Shown here: one piece after another, positions 1-6,018 of the stretch | Numbering within the stretch: position 1 is the stretch's first letter | How the letters are laid out: each line of letters starts with the position of its first letter | Assembly (NCBI GenBank): GCA_011192085.1 | Contig: DUEQ01000124.1 | Location: 1-8,673, forward strand | Reading direction: 5' to 3' | DNA: 8,673 nucleotides | DNA from: Caldilineae bacterium | Lineage (GTDB): Bacteria; Chloroflexota; Anaerolineae; J102 | Made by a program: the position numbers and the translations under genes | Notes under the pieces: model-generated | Told to the model about the DNA's origin: nothing | Seen by the model: the letters and a program-made list of their open reading frames with translations, nothing else | The model's database searches: none

Positions 1-40
1 CCAATGTCGTGATCAAGCCATCCATATCGGTAGCAAGTTT

Positions 41-77
41 GCAAATCGCAGGTGGCAAATCCCATTTTCACCTGCGA
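41..77. promoter_or_regulatory. Inverted repeat over direct repeat upstream of the UbiD-family gene
   Basis: TCGCAGGTG (46-54) and CACCTGCGA (69-77) are perfect 9-bp inverted arms around a 14-base spacer. The heptamer GCAAATC also occurs twice, at 41-47 and 55-61, a 14-base period. The element ends 28 bases before the ATG at 106. It could be an operator for a dimeric regulator or a hairpin in the 5' leader. The symmetry is seen directly; a regulatory role is inferred. Confidence 0.4.
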
Positions 78-105
78 CCTGCCGCCAATTATTCTACCAT
101 TTACC

Positions 106-1434
106 ATGAACCTGCGAGAATTCCTGAACGCCGCCAGCGAAAAAGGTTGGCTGGTCCGCATCAACCGGCCTGTAGACCCTGAACTGGAACTGGCCGCGGT
201 GGCCTACGCATTGGATGGCCGCCCTGTGCTGTTCGAAAATGTCGTCGGCCATTCCGGATGGCGCGTCGTCACGGGCGTGGCCTCGGCCCGAAAGCACTTT
301 GCCCTGGCCCTGGAGGCAAACCCCGGCGACGTGATCTTCCGCCTGGCCGAGGCTCAGGCCCATCCCCTGCCCGCGCCCGTGGTCGATGACGCGCCCTGCC
401 AGGAGGTCGTCCACCGTCCGGGCGATCTCGACACCCTGCCTATCCTCAAGCACCTGCCCGATGACGCCGGGCCCTATGTGACCGCGGGCGTGGCCATCGT
501 TCGCGACCCGGACACGGGCCTGAACGCGTCCTATCATCGCCTGCTGCCACTCGATGAGCGCCATGTCGCGGCCCGGCTGGTGGAACATCGGGGCGCGTAC
601 AACGCCTGGAAGAAGACCGAGCGCGATCTCCCCATCGCCATCGCCATCGGCCTGCCCCTGCATGTATTGCTGGCCGCGAGCATGTCGCCCCCCGCGGGCG
701 TCTTCGAGATGGATATCGCCCAAGCCCTGGCTCCCACCCCCCTGGCCCGCTGTCTCACCAACGACCTCCTCGTCCCGGCTGAGGCCGAGATCGTGCTGGA
801 GGGACGCCTTACCCATCGTCTCGCGGCCGAGGGGCCTTTTGTTGACCTAACCGAGACCAGCGACATCGTGCGGCAGCAGCCCGTCATCGTCATCGACGCC
901 ATCACCCACCGCCGCGACCCCATCTACCATGCGCTGCTGCCCGGCCAGTTGGAACACAAGCTGCTCATGGGCATGCCCAAGGAGCCGGGCATCTACGCCG
1001 CGGTGCGGGAGGTGGCGGATGTGCGGAATGTGCACATCACGCCTGGGGGCGCGTCCTGGCTCCACGCGGTGGTACAGATCGCCAAGCGCCATCCCGACGA
1101 TGGGCGACGGGCCATCGAGGCCGCCTACCGCGGGCACGGCTCATTGAAACACGTCGTAGTCGTGGACGAAGACATCGACATCTTCGACCCAAACGACGTG
1201 GAATGGGCCATCGCCACTCGGGTGCAGGCGGGCCGGGATGTGATCATCTTCCGGGATCAGCCATCCAGCTCGCTGGACCCCTCCGCCCGGCACGTTCCGG
1301 GCCAGAAGTCGCGTAGCGACAAGGCGGGCGTGGATGCGACCATCCCATGGGACGCGCCTGGGGGCCCCTCCCATCCCGAACACTTCCGCCGCATCCCCTT
1401 CCCAAAAGTCAATCTCGCCGACTATCTGCCCTGA
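106..1434 (+). CDS. UbiD-family prenylated-FMN-dependent decarboxylase
   Basis: Predicted cytosolic non-oxidative decarboxylase of the UbiD family, which uses prenylated FMN and a divalent metal to add or remove CO2 on unsaturated or aromatic acids. The ATG at 106 gives 442 aa beginning MNLREFL, the usual family N-terminus. A GTG at 52 would add 18 unrelated residues and falls in an inverted repeat, so I reject it. Visible landmarks (ATG numbering) are NASYHRL, with Asn140 as probable metal ligand and Arg145 as probable catalytic Arg; EIVLEG near 228-233; EGPFVD with Glu242 and Asp247; ITHRRDPIYHALLPG near 266-280; and the C-terminal GVDATIPW. Asp247 sits where fungal Fdc1 has the acid Glu282. 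The EGPFVDLT and SSSLDPSA wording resembles the archaeal-type branch that includes anhydromevalonate-phosphate decarboxylase, so substrate is open: ubiquinone-type, aromatic and isoprenoid roles are all possible. No UbiX prenyltransferase is in the window. The gene converges on the minus-strand cluster and has no clear Shine-Dalgarno. Family assignment is sure; substrate is not. Confidence 0.95.
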   Translation: MNLREFLNAASEKGWLVRINRPVDPELELAAVAYALDGRPVLFENVVGHSGWRVVTGVASARKHFALALEANPGDVIFRLAEAQAHPLPAPVVDDAPCQEVVHRPGDLDTLPILKHLPDDAGPYVTAGVAIVRDPDTGLNASYHRLLPLDERHVAARLVEHRGAYNAWKKTERDLPIAIAIGLPLHVLLAASMSPPAGVFEMDIAQALAPTPLARCLTNDLLVPAEAEIVLEGRLTHRLAAEGPFVDLTETSDIVRQQPVIVIDAITHRRDPIYHALLPGQLEHKLLMGMPKEPGIYAAVREVADVRNVHITPGGASWLHAVVQIAKRHPDDGRRAIEAAYRGHGSLKHVVVVDEDIDIFDPNDVEWAIATRVQAGRDVIIFRDQPSSSLDPSARHVPGQKSRSDKAGVDATIPWDAPGGPSHPEHFRRIPFPKVNLADYLP

Positions 1435-1453
1435 AAATAGGATGTGACGCCTC

Positions 1454-1507
1454 TGGATTACGAATCCGGCTGGGAGCAGGCCGCCTCTAGGGCGGATTCG
1501 TAATCCA
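1454..1507. repeat. Long inverted repeat with nested palindromic arms
   Basis: TGGATTACGAATCCG (1454-1468) pairs perfectly with CGGATTCGTAATCCA (1493-1507) across a 24-base loop, 19 bases after the UbiD-family stop codon. Each arm is itself nearly palindromic, GGATT-N3-AATCC, so an arm can fold alone or with its partner. No T-run follows on the plus strand, so it is not a classic intrinsic terminator, although a 15-bp stem could protect or end the transcript. It looks like a dispersed extragenic palindromic repeat or a short MITE-like unit; other copies cannot be tested from one window. Confidence 0.7.
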
Positions 1508-1510
1508 CCC

Positions 1511-1526
1511 GTGGCTGAAAAGCCAT
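1511..1526. other. Small hairpin with GAAA tetraloop
   Basis: TGGCT (1512-1516) and AGCCA (1521-1525) form a perfect 5-bp stem closed by GAAA, a GNRA-type tetraloop when transcribed on the plus strand. An extra G-U pair (1511 with 1526) extends it. It lies four bases after the larger inverted repeat, so the two may form one structured 3' untranslated region for the UbiD-family transcript. A role is inferred. Confidence 0.35.
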
Positions 1527-1581
1527 CTTCATCGGTACCGGCGCGGGCTCGCTCGCAGTTGGACTGTTCTGAAAAATAAAT

Positions 1582-1645
1582 CTCACGCAAAACCGCGAAG
1601 GACGCCAAGTTTTTTCCCTTTGCGCCCTTCGCGGCTTCGCGTAAG
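1582..1645. repeat. Imperfect 28-bp inverted repeat with CGCGAAGG core
   Basis: Arms 1582-1609 and 1618-1645 are inverted copies matching at 23 of 28 positions, around an 8-base T-rich loop. The continuous core is CCGCGAAGG (1593-1601) against CCTTCGCGG (1626-1634). The arms consist of short units of the kind ACGCNAAG, CCGCGAAG and ACGCCAAG, a style of dispersed intergenic repeat I recognise from many environmental bacterial genomes. Placed between two converging genes, it may also end transcription from both sides, but the T-run is in the loop, so it is not a normal rho-independent terminator. Confidence 0.65.
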
Positions 1646-1708
1646 GTTTTTGGCGTTGTCCCAATCACTTCAAAAATGATGACAGCATTGTTGCCGCGAC
1701 ACGTTCCA

Positions 1709-2305
1709 TCAGTTCGATCGCGCCAGGCGCCCGTCCAGGCCCAGCTCCGAGGCGATGCCCTTCATGGCCTCCAGCACCAGGGCGATGTGGTCGTTCAGGT
1801 CCTCGCCCAGTTCGGCCACATTGTGGGCGATCTCATCCCGATCGATGGCCGCGGTGAAACTCTTGTCTTTCCACTTCTTTTTCACCGATTTCACCCGCAC
1901 ATCCCGGATATCTTTGCTCGGACGCACCAGCGCGGTGGCGATGATAAGCCCGGTGATCTCATCGCAGGCCCGCAGCGCTTTGGCCATGAGCGTCTGCGGC
2001 TCCACGCCCAGATGATCGGCATGGGCCGCGACCGCGTGGATGAGCTCTTCTGGCCAACCCCACTCCTCGAACAGGCGTAATTCGGCGCGAGGGTGCCCGT
2101 TGACTTCGTCCGTCATGTCGGGATAGCGCTCATAATCCATATCGTGGACGAGGCCGGTGACACCCCATAACTCCTCATCCTCGCCATATTTTCGGGCATA
2201 GGCGCGCATGGCCGCCTCTACCGAGAGCGCGTGCTTGCGCAAGCCTTCGTTGGTGATCCATTCCTGGACGATGGCCCAGGCTGCGTCACGGGTGGGTCGT
2301 GGCAT
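1709..2305 (-). CDS. HD-superfamily hydrolase (COG2316-like)
   Basis: A 198-aa soluble protein of the HD metal-dependent phosphohydrolase superfamily, similar in length and wording to the small family of predicted HD hydrolases (COG2316). Candidate metal ligands are His25 (KHALSVE), His54-Asp55 (GLVHDMDYE), His90/His95 and Asp115 (ACDEITGL). The stretch ALVRPSKDIRDVRVKSVKKK (125-144) is typical of this family. The start at 2305 is set by a strong AAAGGAG (2312-2318) six bases upstream; a longer reading from 2419 would add 38 proline-rich residues with no family match. It is the last gene of the minus-strand run, 110 bases after the adenosyltransferase, with no terminator visible between them. 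The substrate is unknown; related HD proteins cleave nucleotides or phosphoesters. Family call is firm, function open. Confidence 0.92.
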   Translation of the reverse strand: MPRPTRDAAWAIVQEWITNEGLRKHALSVEAAMRAYARKYGEDEELWGVTGLVHDMDYERYPDMTDEVNGHPRAELRLFEEWGWPEELIHAVAAHADHLGVEPQTLMAKALRACDEITGLIIATALVRPSKDIRDVRVKSVKKKWKDKSFTAAIDRDEIAHNVAELGEDLNDHIALVLEAMKGIASELGLDGRLARSN

Positions 2306-2311
2306 GGGTTT

Positions 2312-2318
2312 CTCCTTT
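2312..2318 (-). promoter_or_regulatory. Ribosome binding site of the HD hydrolase
   Basis: AAAGGAG read on the minus strand, six bases before the ATG at 2305. It decides this start over longer in-frame readings. Confidence 0.8.
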
Positions 2319-2415
2319 GGTGAGGGCGTTTCCAATGGCTTCGATGCGAGCAAGAAGGTTGGATAATTCGGAACGGCTGGTGGAAGGGGGCAAAAGATGA
2401 CCTTGGGAAGTCGGG

Positions 2416-2955
2416 TCAAGGCCAGGGCGTTTCGGGGACGTTTTGGCGGAAGTTGACCATGCGGGCGAGGACGAACAACCAGTCGCCCAGGCGGTTGAGG
2501 TAGAGGAGGATGTTGGGGTTGATGGCCTCAGCCCGGGCCAGGGCCACGGCACGGCGCTCGGCCCGGCGGCAGACGGTGCGGGCGATGTGCAGGGCCGCGC
2601 CCGGCTGCGAACCGCCCGGCAGGATGAAGCTGGTGAGAGGAGGCAGCACCTCCTCCCACTCGTCGATCTCCCCCTCCAGCCGCTGGACGGGCGCTTCATC
2701 CAGCCGGGTGATGTAGGATGTCCGGGCATCCAGGGGCGTCGCCAAATCAGCGCCCACCTGAAATAGCTCGCCCTGCACCCGCACCAAACGAGCCTTCAAG
2801 TCCGCGCTGGTGCAGTGGCGCACTGCCAGGCCCAGGAAGGCGTTGAGCTCGTCCACCGTGCCGTAGGCCTCGATGCGCAGGTCATCCTTGGGCACGCGGC
2901 CGCCGCCGAACAAGCCTGTCTCCCCGGCATCGCCCGTTTTGGTGTAGATCTTCAT
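2416..2955 (-). CDS. PduO-type cob(I)alamin adenosyltransferase
   Basis: A 179-aa enzyme of the PduO-type ATP:cob(I)alamin adenosyltransferase family. It transfers the adenosyl group of ATP to cob(I)alamin to make adenosylcobalamin, the cofactor of methylmalonyl-CoA mutase and related mutases. The N-terminal ATP-binding signature is clear: TKTGDAGETGLFGGGRVPK (5-23) followed by YGTVDELNAFLG (31-42). The second signature FILPGGS (110-116) leads to RTVCRRAERRAV (126-137), and LNRLGDWLFVLAR (153-165) closes it, with Gly157 where Ser is more usual. The protein is short and complete, like free-standing bacterial members. ATG at 2955 has AAAGGA (2963-2968) seven bases before it, inside the end of the hydratase gene, whose stop is one base upstream, so the two are very probably translationally coupled. 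A longer frame to 3072 is only overlap. Confidence in function is high. Confidence 0.96.
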   Translation of the reverse strand: MKIYTKTGDAGETGLFGGGRVPKDDLRIEAYGTVDELNAFLGLAVRHCTSADLKARLVRVQGELFQVGADLATPLDARTSYITRLDEAPVQRLEGEIDEWEEVLPPLTSFILPGGSQPGAALHIARTVCRRAERRAVALARAEAINPNILLYLNRLGDWLFVLARMVNFRQNVPETPWP

Positions 2956-2956
2956 G

Positions 2957-3730
2957 TCAGCGTCCTTTCCATTGCGGTCGGCGCTTCTCCACGAATGCGG
3001 CCATACCCTCTTTCTGGTCCTCGGTGGCGAAGAGGAGGTGGAATGCCCGGCGCTCGAAGGCCAACCCCTCATGCAAGCTAAGCTCGAAAGCCTTGTTCAC
3101 CGCCTCCTTGCCCAGACGCACGGCCACAGGGGCCTGACGGGCCAGTTTTTTCGCCAGCTTCAGCGCCTCGTCCAGATAGATTTCCACGGGAAAGACGTGG
3201 TTCACCAGCCCGAACTGCCGGGCCTCCTCCGCACTCAAGCGGCGGTCCAGCAGCACCATCTCCATGGCCAGCGCCTTGCCCACGGCCCGAGTCAAGCGCT
3301 GCGTGCCTCCAAAGCCAGGGATGATGCCCAGGTTGATCTCGGGCTGCCCGAACTGAGCGCTTTCGCTGGCCACGATCATGTCGCAGGCCATAGCCAGCTC
3401 GAATCCGCCGCCCAGCGCGTAGCCGCTCACTGCGGCGATGACCGGCTTCTTGATGTGGTTGATGGTCTCCCACTTCTCAATGAGGTCGTTTAGCAACATA
3501 TCCGTGGCGCTGGCCGTAGCCATGGCCTTGATGTCTGCGCCCGCGGCAAAAGCCCGGTCGTTGCCGGTGAGGACGATGGCGCCCACCTCTGGGTCCGCGT
3601 CGAACGCAGTCAGGGCCTCGCCCAGCTCCGCCATCAATTCTGGGCTGAGCGCGTTCAGGGCCTTGGGGCGATTGAACCGCACCAGGCCCACGCCATCCTG
3701 CTTCTCAACAACGATGTATTGGTAGTCCAT
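2957..3730 (-). CDS. Enoyl-CoA hydratase / crotonase-family protein
   Basis: A 257-aa crotonase-fold protein, the usual length for a short-chain enoyl-CoA hydratase, which adds water across a 2,3-enoyl-CoA in beta-oxidation-type pathways. The oxyanion-hole strand AFAAGADIKAM (60-70) and the second one, GYALGGGFELAMACD (103-117), are intact. Both catalytic acids of true hydratases are present 20 residues apart: Glu111 (GGFELA) and Glu131 (QPEINLGIIPGFGGTQRL), matching Glu144 and Glu164 of the rat enzyme. This argues for real hydratase activity rather than an isomerase or hydrolase variant. The ATG at 3730 is chosen because AGGAG lies eight bases upstream; a GTG at 3739 overlaps that site. It is 149 bases after the dehydrogenase gene, a gap holding only a small palindrome, GAGAT-G-ATCTC (3774-3784), and no convincing promoter. 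Chain-length preference cannot be read from sequence. Confidence 0.95.
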   Translation of the reverse strand: MDYQYIVVEKQDGVGLVRFNRPKALNALSPELMAELGEALTAFDADPEVGAIVLTGNDRAFAAGADIKAMATASATDMLLNDLIEKWETINHIKKPVIAAVSGYALGGGFELAMACDMIVASESAQFGQPEINLGIIPGFGGTQRLTRAVGKALAMEMVLLDRRLSAEEARQFGLVNHVFPVEIYLDEALKLAKKLARQAPVAVRLGKEAVNKAFELSLHEGLAFERRAFHLLFATEDQKEGMAAFVEKRRPQWKGR

Positions 3731-3738
3731 AGAAATCA

Positions 3739-3743
3739 CTCCT
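3739..3743 (-). promoter_or_regulatory. Ribosome binding site of the enoyl-CoA hydratase
   Basis: AGGAG on the minus strand, eight bases before the ATG at 3730. It excludes the in-frame GTG at 3739, which lies inside it. Confidence 0.75.
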
Positions 3744-3879
3744 GTTCTGAAAATAGAATTCGCGTGGTTTGCAGAGATGATCTCGAAGCCGAGGTTGGCC
3801 GAGTTTGACGAACTTAGCCGCCCGCGCCAGATTGGCTGTCAGATTGTCATCGGTATCCGCGGGCCGCTGCCCCTAACAT

Positions 3880-4647
3880 CTATGCCATGTTCTTCCCCCC
3901 GTCCACATGCCAGGCCGCGCCCGTGACATAGCTGGCCGCGTCCGACGCCAGCCACAGGCACAGGCCCGAGACCTCCTCCGGCTGGCCCAGGCGGCCCAGG
4001 GGGATCTCCGCCCGCCAGCGGGCCATCTGCTCCGGGTTGTTGCGCAGGTGTTCGGTCATGGGGGTGACGATGACGCCCGGACAGACCGCATTCACCCGGA
4101 CGCCGTAGGCCGCAAACTCGCGGGCCGCTTCCTTAGTGAAGCCCACCAGGCCCGCCTTGCTGGCCGCGTAGGCTGAGCGCAGATAGAGGGGTTGGGATTT
4201 TCCGGCGATGGAAGCGATGTTGATGATGCTGCCACGGCCCTGCGCTTTCATGCGACGGCCCGCCTGCTGCGTACATAGAAACGCGGCCGTGAGATTCACC
4301 TCCAGCGTACGTTGCCAGTCCTCCAGGCTATGGTCGAGAATAGAGCTGACCGGCTCCACGCCCGCGTTGTTCACCAGCACATCGATGCGCCCGGCCTTCT
4401 CATCGATGTGCTTGAAAATCCAGGCCACGTCGTCGGGATGAGCCACGTCGCCGGGCGCGGCAAAGGCGTCATACCCCAGCTTGATCAACTCGCCCGCGGC
4501 GCGGCTGGCCCGCGCGGAGTCGATGTCGTTGAGAAAGATGGTGGCGCCGAAGCGGGCGAAATCGCGGGCGATGGCGAAACCGATCCCCCGCCCTGCGCCG
4601 GTGACCAGGACGACCGTGTCGGTGAAATCATAGATGGGTTCGGGCAT
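3880..4647 (-). CDS. Classical SDR-family NAD(P)-dependent oxidoreductase
   Basis: A 255-aa classical short-chain dehydrogenase/reductase, FabG-like in length. The cofactor motif TGAGRGIG spans 16-23, NNAG is at 93-96, and the catalytic set is Asn118, Ser146, Tyr160 and Lys164 (YAASK). Asp41 at the end of the second strand (FLNDID) suggests a preference for NAD(H) over NADP(H). The spacing Ser146 to Tyr160 is one residue longer than in FabG. The C-terminal PGVIVTPM, LGQPEEV and YVTGAAWHVDGG motifs are standard. Next to an enoyl-CoA hydratase it could act on a 3-hydroxyacyl-CoA, but sugar, polyol and steroid dehydrogenases share these motifs. The ATG at 4647 has no good Shine-Dalgarno; a weak promoter-like pair, TTTACA (4682-4687) and TTTGAT (4660-4665), lies in the 46-base gap after the amidohydrolase and would give an almost leaderless mRNA. 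Family sure, substrate unknown. Confidence 0.93.
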   Translation of the reverse strand: MPEPIYDFTDTVVLVTGAGRGIGFAIARDFARFGATIFLNDIDSARASRAAGELIKLGYDAFAAPGDVAHPDDVAWIFKHIDEKAGRIDVLVNNAGVEPVSSILDHSLEDWQRTLEVNLTAAFLCTQQAGRRMKAQGRGSIINIASIAGKSQPLYLRSAYAASKAGLVGFTKEAAREFAAYGVRVNAVCPGVIVTPMTEHLRNNPEQMARWRAEIPLGRLGQPEEVSGLCLWLASDAASYVTGAAWHVDGGKNMA

Positions 4648-4693
4648 AAGGCTCAGTCAATCAAACTTTTTCTGCAGGCGATGTAAAAAGGGG

Positions 4694-5902
4694 CTATTCC
4701 AACGACGTCACCCGAGGCCAGCGATCGGGGTCGTATTCTTGTAGCCAGCGGATGGCGCTTTGAGCAATGACAGCCGCGCCCACGGCCAGCGCCCGCTCGT
4801 CGATGTCGAAGATGGGCGTGTGCAGGGGCCGCACCTCGGGCCAGTCGGGATGCTTCACCCCCACCCGCATGAAGGTCCCTCGGGTTCGTTTCATGTACCA
4901 GGAGAAATCCTCCGCGCCCGCGGTCTTGGCCGCCTCGACCACCTGGTCCGGCCCGAGGACCTGCTTGGCCATGCGGGCCAGGAAGCCGGTCAACTGGCCG
5001 TCATTGATCACGGGCGGGTTGCCGCGGGCATAGTGGTAGCGGTAATTGCCGCCCATCTTTTGAACAATGGACACTACCTCCTCCAATTCCTTTTCGATCT
5101 GATCACGGATGGCGGGATCGAAGCTGCGCACGGTGCCCGTGAGATGCACCCGATCGCTGATGATGTTATCCCGCACGCCGCCGTGGATTTCGCCGAAGGT
5201 GATGACACCTTCCTGCACCGCGGGGATGCGGCGGGAGATGATGGTCTGCGCGGCTAGAATCACCTGCGCGGCCAGGACGATGGCGTCCGCGCCCAGATAG
5301 GCGTATGCGCCATGAGCTTTCTTGCCCAGGATGTCGATTTCGATGCGATCGGCCGCGGCCATCATGGGACCGGGCCGCACGCCCACCGTGCCCACGACCA
5401 GGGTCGGGTCCACGTGGATGCCGATGATGGCGTCCACATCATCCACAACGCCCTCCTCCACCATGAGCTTGGCGCCGCTGTACCCATCCCCGCCGATGAT
5501 CTCCTCCGCGGGTTGGAAGATGAGCTTCACCCGGCCCGGAAGCTGATCCTCCACCCCCTTCAGCAGCATGGCCGCGCCCAGAAGCATGGTCGTATGCGCA
5601 TCGTGCCCGCACGCGTGCATCACGCCCTCGCGGCGGGAGCGATAGGGCACATCGTTCTCCTCCAGAATGGGCAGCGCGTCCATGTCCGCGCGCAGGGCCA
5701 GAGTCGGGCCGTCACCCTTTCCCACATAGCCTACCACGCCCGTACGCGCCACCTCGATGTCATGGGGCACGCCCAGGTCGTGGAGCTGCTTGGCCACAAA
5801 CGCGCTGGTCTCATACTCCTGGAAGGAGAGCTCGGGCCACTGATGGAGGTGGCGACGGATGGCGATGAGATTGGGGAGGAGGGCTTTGGCATGAGCGTAC
5901 AT
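4694..5902 (-). CDS. M20-family metal-dependent amidohydrolase
   Basis: A 402-aa member of the M20D amidohydrolases (hippurate hydrolase, N-acyl-L-amino acid and auxin-conjugate hydrolases), which use two metal ions to split amide bonds of N-acyl amino acids. In ATG numbering, the motif RADMDALP (71-78) is followed by HACGHDAHT (96-104) with ligands Cys98 and His100, FQPAEE with Glu133 and Glu134 (the first the likely general base), IGIHVDP with His163, and LHTP with His361. The dimerisation domain lies between, roughly 185-300. All metal ligands are present, so it should be active. The start is uncertain: ATG at 5902 gives the normal family length but lacks a clear Shine-Dalgarno; a TTG at 5974 would add 24 residues (Thr- and His-rich) that do not look like a signal peptide. 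It lies 116 bases after the oxidoreductase beta gene and 46 before the dehydrogenase. The natural amide substrate is not predictable. Confidence 0.94.
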   Translation of the reverse strand: MYAHAKALLPNLIAIRRHLHQWPELSFQEYETSAFVAKQLHDLGVPHDIEVARTGVVGYVGKGDGPTLALRADMDALPILEENDVPYRSRREGVMHACGHDAHTTMLLGAAMLLKGVEDQLPGRVKLIFQPAEEIIGGDGYSGAKLMVEEGVVDDVDAIIGIHVDPTLVVGTVGVRPGPMMAAADRIEIDILGKKAHGAYAYLGADAIVLAAQVILAAQTIISRRIPAVQEGVITFGEIHGGVRDNIISDRVHLTGTVRSFDPAIRDQIEKELEEVVSIVQKMGGNYRYHYARGNPPVINDGQLTGFLARMAKQVLGPDQVVEAAKTAGAEDFSWYMKRTRGTFMRVGVKHPDWPEVRPLHTPIFDIDERALAVGAAVIAQSAIRWLQEYDPDRWPRVTSLE

Positions 5903-6018
5903 GAGCGAGTCAGCGTGGGAAGTGTGTGTGGGCGTGATTTTTGGTTTGTGAACGACGTTCAAGCGAGTTTTCAAACGGGCTTTGGCGGCCGTGTTCCCTC
6001 AGGATGATTCTCGGGAAG

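Noticed and set aside
67..95. A possible promoter for the UbiD-family gene, TTCACC (67-72) and TATTCT (90-95) with a 17-base spacer.
   Set aside because: Each box matches only four of six consensus bases and it would give an almost leaderless transcript; too weak to annotate.
94..816. A 240-codon minus-strand open frame opposite the UbiD-family gene.
   Set aside because: The plus strand encodes clear UbiD motifs; the antisense product is low-complexity and matches nothing I recognise.
106..1434. Naming the decarboxylase as the ubiquinone biosynthesis enzyme.
   Set aside because: UbiD homologues act on many substrates, no quinone gene is nearby, and the Asp variant points away from that assignment.
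1141..1668. Minus-strand open frames across the convergent gap (also 1458-1664).
   Set aside because: They run through the two inverted repeats and into the UbiD-family coding region, with no ribosome binding site or family motif, so they are probably chance frames.
4660..4687. A possible promoter before the dehydrogenase, TTTACA (4682-4687) and TTTGAT (4660-4665) on the minus strand.
   Set aside because: The -35 box is good (five of six) but the -10 box is poor and the spacer is 16; read-through from the amidohydrolase is equally likely.
5312..6007. A 231-codon plus-strand open frame opposite the amidohydrolase.
   Set aside because: Composition is His-, Gly- and Ala-rich without recognisable domains, and the opposite strand has all M20 metal ligands.
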